A DNA stretch of 64,000 nucleotides from Litsea cubeba (Eukaryota; Streptophyta; Magnoliopsida; Laurales; Lauraceae). The stretch lies in the NCBI GenBank assembly GCA_012931725.1, contig CM022949.1, forward strand, positions 64,436,082 to 64,500,081, in the 5' to 3' direction. The position numbers were made by a program, and so were the translations under genes. Positions 54,619 through 64,000 of the stretch are shown piece after piece (the first letter of the stretch is position 1; every line of letters begins with the position of its first letter). The notes under the pieces are model-generated. The model searched no databases and was not told where the DNA came from. It saw only the letters and a program-made list of their open reading frames with translations.

Positions 54619-54845
54619 GGGTCTTCTCGATCGGCGATTTTCTCAAGGTTTGCTATGAGATGATCCCAATCGCCTGTTGAAATCGGGTTGAAGTAGGGTA
54701 CTTCTTTTGGAGACGAGGATTCTTCTGGGTTAGAAGGCCACACATCTGTGCCATCGGACAACTCCTCTTCATTGTCAGAGAAATCATACCAATTGGATGA
54801 GCTTCCTGGATCTTTGTTAGGTGACTCATCGAAGAGATATCCAGG
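54487..54845 (-). pseudogene. Gypsy E acidic linker before RT
   Basis: Asp/Glu/Ser-rich segment (YDFSDNEEELSDGTDVW, NPEESSSPKEVPYF) of the kind found between protease and RT in Tat-like pol. It is cut at its 5' end by Gypsy F and shifts frame near 54600. Confidence 0.75.
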
Positions 54846-55568
54846 TGTTGACACCAAAAATGTCACTTTGCCTTTCCAAGATCCAAAGAGCTACATGAAG
54901 TCGCAACCTGCCATAAATAGGCAATGCTGCTTCCAAAAATCAAATCTTGTCAGAATCAAACAAAAACTGCAAGATTCATCCAGACAGCCAAAAGAGGAGT
55001 ACACAAGAAGTTTCAAGCCATTTCAAGATCATTTGGCCTAACTTCGCTTCTCCAACAGCCAAATCAAGCCTCTCGGCGGTAAAGCTCTCCGGGACCATGG
55101 TTTCCAAGATAGAACCTATGGATCATCTTAAAATGACTCCAATAGGTTCCCTGTCAAATTTCAAGTCAATCGGACATCGGTTGACCGCACATCAAACCGC
55201 GACATCTTCATCGCGACAAAAAGCAAGTCTACAGGTGATAGGACCCCAAACGGCTTCAAAACTCAAACAAAAGCCTATGGTTGGTCTTATTTATTGCTCA
55301 GCAGGCTTCACACCAAATTTCAGGTCATTCCGACATCGTTTGACCCAGTTTCAGCTTTTGACAGAAAATCGGCAGCTCTGCGCGACAAAGTCTTCGGCTT
55401 TCTCAGGAAATTGGAAACTTTGCAAAATAAAATGCAAGGATTCTCATCAGGTTTCCTACAAAGAAATCAGGCCAATAAATGATCAAAATGTCAAAGAAAA
55501 GTACAGAAGAAAAAAAGAATAAAAAAAGAGCAAAAACGGACGCAAAACGGGACCAAAAAAGGGGAAAA

Positions 55569-55682
55569 CCCCCCCAGGGTCGCAGACCCCTGCGACCCTG
55601 GGCCAGGGTCGCAGGCCCCTGCGACCCTGGCCCAAGGTCGCAGGCCCCTGCGACCCTGGGCCAGGGTCGCCGGCGACCATGG
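55569..55682. repeat. Tandem GC hairpins in LTR F
   Basis: Three tandem copies of about 29-30 bp, each a near-perfect hairpin of GGGTCGCAG facing CTGCGACCC, then a fourth variant ending GTCGCCGGCGACC. They stand out in an AT-rich context and resemble the palindrome blocks of the other LTR families, but with another spacing. Confidence 0.9.
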
Positions 55683-56359
55683 ACCCCGGGGTCGCCGGGA
55701 AAGCCCCGGAAACCCCGGTTTTCCGCCGTTTTTTCGCGATTCGAGGAGCCCAGCCTCTGGTACTTTCCAAAATTCATGCTTTTGAGACACCAAGTCCTCT
55801 GATATCCGTCCAAAACACGGGTAAATCATCAAGAGTATCGAAGACAGTATTGATCGCCACCCCGGTCAACCAAAAAAAAGTGTGCTTTCCACCCGACCGA
55901 TCGAGAAATCGACAGGACAGATGGCACCGACCCGCTGTTGGCAACAAGCACCTGAAATTACATGGTCATCTGATGTCGATCTACATGAAGATCCATCGAT
56001 GATCATCGACAGAAGAATTCCAAAAGACATGGCACGGCCCGCGACTCTTCAGCTGCTCGGCGACCACTTAATGCGATTAATTGACTAGCTTTATTACAGT
56101 CATTAATCCATTTCTTTGGACGGCCCAATCAGAAGCAAGCATTTGGGAGTTACAAGTCAAGAGATTCATGGCATTTAACCCATGAAACTCCTCCCATCAT
56201 GGCGATTAAAGGCGATTAAATGCCCTCAATCTCCTCCGGCCAATCAGAAGCCAAGAAAAAGGAGTTACAAAATAAACAATTCAATTTTGTAACTCCTCCC
56301 ATTATGTGGCTTAATGACATTAAAAGCCCATAAGCTCTCCTAAATGGCTACCAAGAGCC

Positions 56360-56367
56360 TATAAATA
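56360..56367 (+). promoter_or_regulatory. TATA box of LTR F
   Basis: TATAAATA within GCCTATAAATAGGAGAG. The region is absent from the LTR of E. Confidence 0.75.
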
Positions 56368-56506
56368 GGAGAGCACTCCAAAGGAATCCAGATCGGAAAA
56401 AACACACAACAAACATCAGACAGCAGTCAGAAATCCAGAGAAAAGAAAAAGAGAGAAAACTCTGCGGAAGTTCTACACCGGCCACCGCAACAAGGTGACA
56501 AAAGTC

Positions 56507-56532
56507 CCTTGGGGGGTACCCCCCCCCCAAGG
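56507..56532. repeat. GC inverted repeat hairpin in LTR F
   Basis: CCTTGGGGGG (56507-56516) faces CCCCCCAAGG (56523-56532). Same element as 44266-44294 in LTR E, about 150 bp downstream of the TATA box and so probably in the RNA. Confidence 0.85.
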
Positions 56533-56864
56533 TCCTTGCCTTCTCCTCCTGCCTCCAATGGCTTAGATATGGCTTTTCAGCCCGTCTACTCGGTTTTTTA
56601 TTGGACATAGGACCTTCCTTTGGTCTTTGTCTTCTAAAAACCTGAGGTTATAGCCAAGCCAAGCGAATCAATAGCATCCTCTGTTCTCATCTGCATGGAT
56701 GATGGCGAAGCCCACATATGGCTTGCGACCGTCAATCTAAACGAGTCCCCCACAATCTCCTGAGAAGTTAGATCCTCCTTTTTCTTGCTTTTCATTGTAG
56801 TTTGTATTTTTTTTAAAGAGACAAAAATCACAATTCTTGTCTTTCATTGTTGATAAGGATTGTA

Positions 56865-56965
56865 AATCGGCTATAAACGCCAAAATCGGCTATAAACGCC
56901 AAAGTTGGCTATAAACGCCAAAAATCGGCTATAAACGCCAAAATCGGCTATAAATGCCAAAAAAA
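56865..56965. repeat. Tandem AAATCGGCTATAAACGCC repeats
   Basis: Five copies, period about 19-20 bp, reverse complement of the GGCGTTTATAGCCG motif seen in LTR E and in the minisatellite at 50070-50300. Confidence 0.9.
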
Positions 56966-57479
56966 ATCGCCTTTCACGGCAAATCAAGAAAATGTCTCTT
57001 TTCTTAAATATATGTGCAATGGAAAACTTGAAAGAAGTTGATTTCCTTTTTACTTGCGAAGGTTGATCTCCGGATCACCACTTGCAATTCCAAGTAAAAT
57101 AGAAAATCTGGCACACCCACAAAAAAAAGAAATGTTGATGCACGCCCTTTTGCCCCCCGGTTACGAAAGGGTCGGAACCAAACGGACTCCCACGTCCGCC
57201 GACCTCGGTAGGAACCCGGGCATCGGGAGCGCGGTCCATCAAGCTGGCATCACCCCGGTGGGACTCGTTTATTTGAGAACACGATGCTAGAAATGAAATA
57301 TTTGCATATCATATATTTTGCTCTATGCTTATATTTCTTTTCTCGATTCCTTGGCTACTTTATAATTGGTGGCCTATGTTGAATTCCGCATAATAAAAAA
57401 AAATGAGATGAGATTTTTTGTTTGGAAATTTCTAATTCTTTGAATTTATTTCCACTCTTTCTCTTTTCAAAAAAAAAAA

Positions 57480-58880
57480 AAAAACAAAAATTTTTAGATT
57501 TCTCAATTTGGATTCAAAATTGAGAAACTTTGATCCTTTCCCTTCTGGGCACTGGCGCTCGCGGAAATCGCCGAGACCGTGTTCGGATTAGGGGTTGGGC
57601 CATTGTTTCTCTTCGATGAGTTCATTAAAAATCTAAAAAAAAATATATATATATATAAAAAAAAAAGTAAAAAAAAAAATCAGATTTTTCATTTTTGGAT
57701 TCAAAATTGAGAAACTTTGATCCTTTCCCTTCTGGGCACTGGCGCTCGCGGAAATCGCCGAGACCGTGTTCGGATTAGGGGTTGGGCCATTGTTTCTCTT
57801 CGATGAGTTCATTAAAAATCTAAAAAAAAATATATATATAAAAAAAAAAGTAAAAAAAAAAAAATCAGATTTTCATTTTTTGGATTCAAAATTGAGAAAC
57901 TTTGATCCTTTCCCTTCTGGGCACTGGCGCTCGCGGAAATCGCCGAGACCGTGTTCGGATTAGGGGTTGGGCCATGGTTTCTCTTCGATGAGTTCATCAA
58001 AAATAAAAAAAAATATATATATATATATATAAAAAAAAAAATTTTAGATTTCTTAATTTGGATTCAAAATTGAGAAACCTTGATCTGTTCCTATCGTTCA
58101 TCGCGCTTGCAGAAATGTTGAGCCTGTTCGACTAAGGTTTTGGGCCATGGTTTCTCTTCGATGAATTCATAAAAATAAAAATAAAATAAAAAATATATAA
58201 AAAAAAAAAGACATAGACCACTAAGGTTAAACCAACTACGTTCTTTGATCATGGTTGATTCAAGAAAAGCCTTGTCCAGAGTGTGGAGACAGCTTGACTG
58301 TTCTAGGCAAGGGTCCTCCAAACGGGTTCATTAAGTAATCCTACCCTTACCTGGGGGCAATTCTATCAATCAAGGTTTCATAAGACCGGGTTAGGAGGCC
58401 TATGTGTACTCTCTCGTCTTTTAAATAAATTTTTTTTAAAAATAAAATTTTTAAAATAAAAATTTTAAAATAAAAAATAAAAAATAAAAAAAAATTTCAA
58501 AAAAAAAATCTTAAAAAAAAAATAATAAAAAATAAATAAAAATAAAATAAAAAAATAAAAAAAAAGATTTAAAAAAAAAAAAAAAAAAAATCTTCAAAAA
58601 ACTTCAAAAAAAAAAAAACTTCCGTCATTTTGGGTTTAGATTGGAGAAATCTTGGTCTTCTCCTTTCTGGGCACTGGCGCTCGCGGAAATCGCCGAGACC
58701 GTGTTCAGATTGGAGTGCCTTTTTGCTCTCTTTGATAAACCCGATATTGGCTTTTAAAAAAAAAAAAAAAACTCGTCATTTTTAGATTCAGATTCGAGAA
58801 ATCATGGTTCATTTCTTTCTGAGCACTGGCGCTCGCGGAAATCGCCGAGACCGTGTTCAGATTGGAATACCATCTGCTCT
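57480..58880 (+). repeat. Tandem leader repeat with GC-rich core
   Basis: The core CACTGGCGCTCGCGGAAATC, continuing GCCGAGACCGTGTTC, is exact at 57550, 57737, 57922, 58672 and 58824, with a decayed copy near 58095. The first three are units of 185-187 bp that include TTCTCTTCGATGAGTTCAT and a (TA)n/poly(A) tract. The GC-rich core is far better kept than the AT-rich remainder. Confidence 0.92.
58420..58620. repeat. A/T low-complexity tract
   Basis: About 200 bp of A runs broken by T, almost without G or C. It separates two of the GC-rich core copies. Confidence 0.95.
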
Positions 58881-59301
58881 CTTTGATGAATCCAATCTTG
58901 ACCTTTCAAAACAGAGAATCTCATCTCATAGATGCGGTCTCAAACATTTGTGTCTAGCGGTACTAGTACGCCCTTTCAGGGTCTACTGTATTGCGACCGG
59001 CACATTTGTAACTCTAACTTTATATTCTTGTTACCTCGAGCAAGCTCTGCTTCTCGATAAGTCGAATTTAAGTTCACAATTGCTTCTAGCAGTCACTGGG
59101 ATGCCCATTCTGGGATTACCATACCTGCGATCAGAACAATTGTACCTTCTATGGCATTTTGTCTTCCTCATATTGCTTGGGTCATCTACCTCGAGCAATT
59201 TGAAAAGACGAAACCATAGAACTTCCCATTTATGATCATTATATTCTTGTGATTACTAATGGATGTGGTCTTGTTTCAGAAATTTTCGAAAAAAACTAAC
59301 A

Positions 59302-61611
59302 ATGGCAGCTTCACTAACCATTACTTTCGACGAAAGCAAGCACCAACTCATGCTTCAACAGAAGCAAACCACGCGCACCTACAAGCGCCCCATCAGCTGC
59401 CGAAGCGTCAACTCCCTCGGCAACTCTGTGAACTCCGGGTCGACCTCGACTCCCCGGACTATCGTCTTCGGGACGCTGGGACCATTCCCACTTCCTGAGG
59501 AACAAGCTGCTCCCTCCAAGAAGCAGAAACTCGCCTCTCAACGTGTCACTACCGTGACACCAAAGGCAAGCACTAGAAGACCTGAAGCCCGTGGCAGCCC
59601 CACGAAGCCTCAACCTGCAAACAAACCAGGTCTACCCCAAGACTTGGTCCCCAAGACCTTCACCAAAACAAAGAAGGTCCCAGACATCCACTAAGCCAGC
59701 ATTCCTGGCCCCACTCAAGGAGAACCAGTTCTATCCTCTTGCTTACATGAAAGAGGAGAGACCCATCTCCAACCTGACTTCCAAGTCATCCCAGCATGAG
59801 CCGGCTTGTTCCTACAAGCCCAAAATCAAGTCATGCATCACAAGGGCCTCCACAAGCATCTGCTAAGGCCTACAAATCTGCAGTTCGACCCTTCATATCT
59901 ACAGGGGCCGAGCTTCACAAATTCAAAGCTTCGCTGCAACTGGCGAAGGATAGGGTTCGCATCCTGTCCTTGCCCAGCTACAAAGAAGACAGACTTGGCT
60001 GCTGCGCCCGAGGGAGCAGATCCTTCATCGTCAGAGCCCAGTTAGAGCTGACCGAAGCTCAAATTGCTCGCCGTATACGCCGCCGCGCGTTATATCGACA
60101 AAAAAGACTACAGAAGCAAAGGACCCAGCTTCCCACACTTCAAGTCTCTCCCAAATGGGTCGAAAAAGAAAGACCCAACCAAGTTGCTGCCGTCCATATG
60201 GTTGGAAAAACCAGAAGGCGCCAAAAATCAGCAACAAAAATCCATGTCCGACGTCCAATGACCCGCAGCGTCTCAAGGACAAGAAGACGTTCAGAAGAAT
60301 CCCCTGCTCCTTCAAGCAAAGGACAGCAGAGTGATCCTTCCTCAAGCTCCTCTTCAAAAAGAATGAGCCCCAGCTCAGTCACCAGGACAGTTTCTTCGTT
60401 CGAATCACGAAGGATGAATGTCTTGGCTACAAATTCTGAGCCACCACCCCGCAATCCACCTCCAGAAGATGCGATCACCCGCATCCAGCAGTTGGAACAG
60501 GGCCAGCAGAGGATTGAAACTCTGATGGAAAACCTTCTCCTCGCCTTCCAAAATCAGGCGAACAATGAACCTCCTCCGAATCATCAAGACGACGAGGTAA
60601 ATAGAGAAGAAAATGAGTCACGCGCCCTTACCAAAAAGGACGTAGACGGTATCCTCGCCAAAGCAAAAGAAGAGGATATACTCAAAGAGCATGGGATCAA
60701 GCCACCATATCCCTTATGGATGGACTCGGTCCCGTTCCCCACCAAATTCAAGCATCCTACTCTCCAAACATATACGGGGAAAGGATCAGCCAGACAGCAC
60801 GTCATCCACTTCAAGATCCTGACGGGAGCTATCGCGGATCAAGATGCACTCAAGATCCGTCTCTTTGCAAGTACCCTAAAAGGTACGGCCTTCGATTGGT
60901 ACTCCACTCTGCCGGAAGACTCAATCCAAAACTGGGCCATGCTAGAGACACGCTTCCTCACTCACTTCAAAGGTGAGGATCACCCCGCTACTATGGCTCA
61001 GCTGTGCAGCCTAAAACAAGGGGAGAATGAATCAACATATGACTTCATTCACAAGTGGAAAGCAATGGCATACAAATGCTCTGATGTATTGCCACAAGCG
61101 TCGCTAGTCGACATCTGCCGAAACAACATGAGAGCCAGAATCCGCTCCATGATCATCGGCAACAAATCAAAAAACCTGGGAGAACTCCTAGAAGCTTCCA
61201 TGGAAGCTGAAACGGTGATTAAAGACCTCAACAGTCAGAAAATCATCAAGAAAAGAGCCAACCGCCATTGCAACCTCTAAACCAAAGAAGAAAGAGGTCC
61301 TCAATGTGCAGACCAAGCCAGCTCCTCAGCCACCAAAGAAAGCTGAAAACAGAGCTGCTGGTAAGAGACCTGAACTCTCTGATGCCTTCAAAGAACGAGT
61401 AGAGAAGAAATACCCGTTTGATGAAGATGTTGATGAAATCTTCGGGGCTCTTGTGGCAAACGGCAAGCTCACCTTGCCTGAACCAAAAAGACCGGGTGAT
61501 GTTGGCAAAACCAACGATCCTCGGTACTGTCCATACCACCAGATGATCTCGCATCCTCTCAATCAATGCTTCGTTGTGAGAGAAGAAAATAAATGAGATG
61601 TGGAAAAACGG
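59302..61611 (+). pseudogene. Gypsy F gag
   Basis: The likely start is the ATG at 59302 (AACAATGGCAG context; MAASLTITFDESKHQ). The first frame closes at 59694. After a frame change the main frame (59796-61280) gives a basic Ser/Arg-rich stretch, a Gln-rich coil (QQLEQGQQRIETLMENLL) and the Gag core: LQTYTGKGSARQHVIHF, FASTLKGTAFDWYSTLP, WAMLETRFLTHF and QGENESTYDFIHKWKAM. Another frame change near 61275 leads to a zinc-like YCPYHQMISHPLNQCFV motif (about 61525-61580), a C-x3-H-x4-H-x4-C arrangement common in this lineage. It is split over at least three frames. Confidence 0.88.
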
Positions 61612-63344
61612 AGTCATCACCTTTGACAAAAACTATGGGTCTGCCTCCGTCAACATGGTGACATGTGGACAAACATCAAGATCACCGAAGAAGAAGATTA
61701 CTACTTCCTTCAAGGTGATAAACTCAATCGAAGCGTCCGAGGAACTGGTTCCTTACCCGACACCAGACGGACAACCGATATGGGTACATCCCGATCTCCT
61801 GGAAGATGAAATTGGGAGGTCGTGAAAATAAAGCCTACAGCTCAACAGCGAAGGCAGGCTAGGAAACATCTCCTCAAGCTCAAACGGCAAGAGAAGACCC
61901 AGCAAAAACTAGAGGTCAAAGAAAAGGCAGAGGCTTCCTCTACCGCTTCACTGGAGGTAACAAAAACATCCCTTCCAGAGACTTCAAAGGGGGTAAGGAA
62001 ATTCACTCTCAGTGATTTCATGCCACCTCAATTCAAAGAAGCTATGCAGGAGACATCATACTCTTGCAATTCAGGTAGTTGGATTCTTCCATTTGATGGA
62101 TACGATCCAGCGACACCGATGATGGATTCGAATCCAAATACACAGATGAGTGGAGGAGTCCCTGGAACACAGGAGGAATATCTCTCCGATGAAGAATGGG
62201 TTTCCTGAGTCTCATCTTATGCCAGTAATCTGGTATAACCCCCTACCGCCACAAAGGGATCCTGGTCTGATGATAAGAGACCAAAGAGGCTGTACAAGAA
62301 AATGCTGCTGACACCAGCACCTCTCATCACTCCAGTGGAAATCAACAATGTTGAGCACAAAGTTGGATGATGAAGAAGAAGATCCCGGCTCCATGCCTGA
62401 TCTTGAAGAATATGCAGGCTCTTGCAGCGGAACCTCGCTCTAGAACAAGAGCAAGAACGCAGTCAACGAGCCTCCTCGCAATCCAGAGCCTGAAGTCCCT
62501 GAAGACCATCAGGTACATCCTCCCTTAACTCCTGAAATGGAGGGAAAATGGCTGGATAGACGATCCTCTCACACCGAGGGATGAGTCCTGACTCCGATCA
62601 GGACAACGTCCTTCCCGTCAGAGCTTCCTGTAATGTGATAATTCGGGCATTATAGCTCTTCGAAGGCAGCGTCTGATGAAAGCACTTACACTACGGCGAC
62701 GCCTAGCAATGTATCTTATGGAGCCCACCTCGTCTCACGTGACTTTACTGATAATGACACCCTCTCAGGTTTCTTCTCCTGAGACTGTGACTTCAAAGTT
62801 CACACCCTTCCTGACTGAAGAGAATTCCCAAGCTATTGATGCTTGGGACGATGATTATTCAACGAAGAAGAAAAGATTGCTGGATAGCTGTTCAGGACTT
62901 TGTTCCCGGAAAATGCTCCATGCACACAATCACTGAGATGGTAACTCTGCTGCTGATGCATCCTCAGCAAATGAAAACGACGGCCTCTTGATCCTGAAGA
63001 CAATCTTCCAACGAAGACCCTTCTCAAGAAGCTCTCGAAGTTGGTAGAGGCACCCGCTCTGGCCGGGACTACCACAAAAATTACAACCAATCTTCTTTTA
63101 CATATGAAAATCCTTCGGGAAAAGATGTTGTAAGCGCCCCTAGTGGCAACAATGATGAACATGCAGGCCCTAAGGAGGCTTTCAAGTATGACTTGATTGA
63201 ACACTTCAAGCACATACCTGCACGTTTGCACATCCTAGATTTGTTGCGAATGTCTCCGCACACTCGTGATAATCTCATTTCGGAATTACAAAAGCTGAAT
63301 GAGGATGTCGACAAAACATTGCCCCGCAAGTCCTCCAAATTGAA
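61598..63344 (+). pseudogene. Gypsy F gag-protease linker, fragmented
   Basis: Short frames (61598-61825, 61822-62208, 63193-63546) of a charged, Ser/Pro-rich linker. 62209-63080 shows no long frame on the sense strand. The MIEHFKHIPARLHILDLLRMS segment at 63193 resembles the helical region before protease in Tat-like elements. Many stops. Confidence 0.65.
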
Positions 63345-63991
63345 ATGGATTACCGGGTCAAAAACTCAGAAGCCTCCTCAAAGGGAGAAAAGAAGAAAAC
63401 TGAGGGATCATGCATTGAATGCCTCTCGGTTAAAAAAGCAGCCAGTGCAACCATCGCCTTCACGAAGGATGACCTCCTACTTGGCGAAACCAGGCATAAC
63501 CGACCCCTGTACTTCACGGGTATATCAAGGAAATGCCTATGCATAGAGTTCAGATCGACCCAGGTTCTGCACTCAACCTTATCTCCACATCGGCTCTTGA
63601 AGAGTTGGGCATCCCACCCAGCAAACTGAGCCACACATCTGTATCTATCTTTGGATACGATGGGAATACTCAAAGGCCTATCGGCAAAATCAGGTTCAAA
63701 TTGCAGATCGGTGATCTTATCTCTGAGGTCACAGTGTATGCAATAAAGACCCCTTCATGCTACAACATCCTTCTCGGACGCCCTTGGATCCATGAGAATG
63801 GTGTTGTCCCTTCAACTCTACATCAATGCATCAAGTTTGTTGGCGACGACGGCATGATACATCGAGTCTTTGCGGACAGAAAACCCTTCAAAGGTAAAGA
63901 AATCCACTTCGCAGACTCACAGATGTATGAAGGTGAAAAAGAAGAAGAGGAGAGCATACAGCATCCTTTGCCGAAAATCTTCAGAAGATAA
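63345..63991 (+). pseudogene. Gypsy F protease
   Basis: A FTKDDLLLGETRHNRPLYFTG segment (63345 frame) leads by frame change near 63535 into the protease frame 63533-63991. That has VQIDPGSALNLIS (D-P-G active site, about 63545-63585), NILLGRPWIHENGVVPSTLHQ and KFVGDDG. The order and sequence are as in Tat-like elements, where RT follows; here RT lies beyond the window. Confidence 0.88.
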
Positions 63992-64000
63992 AGGCAAAGC

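Larger units (their letters stand above)
43650..54845 (-). mobile_element. Gypsy E, Tat-like, 3' part with antisense gene
   Basis: Minus-strand element: 3' LTR (43650-45028), polypurine tract, long 3' region holding a foreign solo LTR and a plus-strand gene, then pol (51133-54845). RT motifs, a second RNase H-like segment and an extra gene beyond integrase are characteristic of Tat-lineage Gypsy elements. It is cut on the right by Gypsy F at 54846. Its gag and 5' LTR should lie beyond the window. The left LTR end coincides with the truncation of Gypsy C2, so E probably inserted there (left flank CTCGA, 43645-43649). Confidence 0.82.
51133..54845 (-). pseudogene. Gypsy E pol, decayed
   Basis: Minus-strand Tat-like pol in the order linker, RT, RNase H, second RNase H-like domain, integrase. 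At least three frame changes (near 54600, 53790 and between 52923 and 52480) and several stops disrupt it. The 5' end is cut at 54845 by the LTR of Gypsy F; the last five bases before that LTR are CCAGG. Sub-regions are listed separately. Confidence 0.9.
54846..57238 (+). repeat. 5' LTR of Gypsy F
   Basis: It starts TGTTGACACCAAAAATGTC. The end is inferred from the boundary of LTR E (GCGCTGTCCA at 43650), whose counterpart here is GCGCGGTCCA. Length 2393 bp. It includes GC hairpins (55569-55682), a TATA box (56360), the CCTTGGGGGG hairpin (56507-56532) and TATAGCC repeats (56865-56965). Confidence 0.8.
57239..59301 (+). other. Gypsy F leader, AT-rich, no gene seen
   Basis: About 2 kb between LTR and gag. 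A primer-site candidate TGGCATCACCCCGGTGGGAC begins 7 nt after the inferred LTR end (57246), but I cannot assign its tRNA. The middle is tandem repeats and poly(A)/(TA) tracts. 58900-59260 is ordinary sequence with short frames only. Confidence 0.7.
54846..64000 (+). mobile_element. Gypsy F, Tat-like, 5' part
   Basis: Plus-strand element inserted into the pol of E: 5' LTR (54846-57238), long AT-rich leader, gag (59302-61611) and protease (to 63991), then off the window. The LTR is the same family as that of E but in opposite orientation. The left flank is CCAGG (54841-54845); the right flank is not visible. An alternative to simple insertion is a rearrangement joining two copies head to head. 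Confidence 0.85.

Noticed and set aside
55403..55832. Pro/Gly/Arg-rich frames in several phases
   Set aside because: They come from the GC hairpin repeats of LTR F and exist on both strands in all frames.
57550..57575. TGGCGCTCGCGG core as the primer binding site of F
   Set aside because: It is repeated five times, far from the inferred LTR end, and I could not match it to a tRNA T-arm. It is kept as an unexplained repeat.
57480..58880. Regularly spaced repeats as a CRISPR array
   Set aside because: Spacers are poly(A)/(TA) tracts of unequal length, unit length is 150-190 bp or more, and the setting is a plant retrotransposon leader.
58804..59235. 143-codon plus-strand frame before gag of F
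   Set aside because: It begins inside the leader repeat, has no Gag similarity and is followed by the better-placed ATG at 59302.
60031..60587. Minus-strand frames opposite gag of F
   Set aside because: They overlap the conserved Gag frame, and composition mirrors the Ser/Arg-rich sense strand.

Overview
The window is repeat-dense plant nuclear DNA, probably from a flowering plant. I find no host protein-coding gene, rRNA, tRNA or CRISPR array. Almost every base belongs to LTR retrotransposons, many inserted into one another. The evidence is plant-type Ty1/Copia and Ty3/Gypsy (chromodomain and Tat-like) polyproteins, initiator-Met tRNA primer binding sites, TG...CA long terminal repeats and 5-bp target site duplications (TSDs).

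Layout, left to right. (1) 1-4189: minus-strand Copia element A, cut by the left edge. Its gag-pol frame is open for all 976 codons in the window. (2) 4190-16401: an old plus-strand Gypsy relic (gag, zinc knuckle, protease) split by a 3.4-kb solo LTR (4305-7723, TSD GGATC) and by Copia element B (8045-15614, TSD AATAG). B has nearly identical LTRs but a broken gag-pol. (3) 16472-19442: unassigned sequence around a probable LTR (17432-19114). (4) 19443-43648: minus-strand Gypsy C, an LTR-internal-LTR-internal tandem. Its second internal region is interrupted by a complete minus-strand Gypsy D (26662-37722, 3.1-kb LTRs, TSD GTAAC) and by a second 3.4-kb solo LTR (37788-41217). (5) 43650-54845: minus-strand Tat-like Gypsy E with its 3' LTR, a foreign solo LTR (45269-47327, TSD CTAAC), a plus-strand antisense gene with recognisable introns (48152-49668), minisatellites and a decayed pol. 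(6) 54846-64000: plus-strand Tat-like Gypsy F with the same LTR family as E, inserted into the pol of E. It has a 2.4-kb LTR, an AT-rich leader with tandem repeats, gag and protease, and runs off the right edge.

The points I consider most interesting are: the spliced-looking antisense gene inside element E, with its own TATA box and repeated upstream motif; paired palindromes at a nearly constant 20-21 bp offset in LTRs of at least four families with different palindrome sequences; Gypsy D, whose whole gag-pol stays in one frame but carries at least 14 stop codons, mostly explicable as C-to-T changes; and the contrast between intact Copia A and young but broken Copia B. All alignments and percentages are by eye; no search was run.
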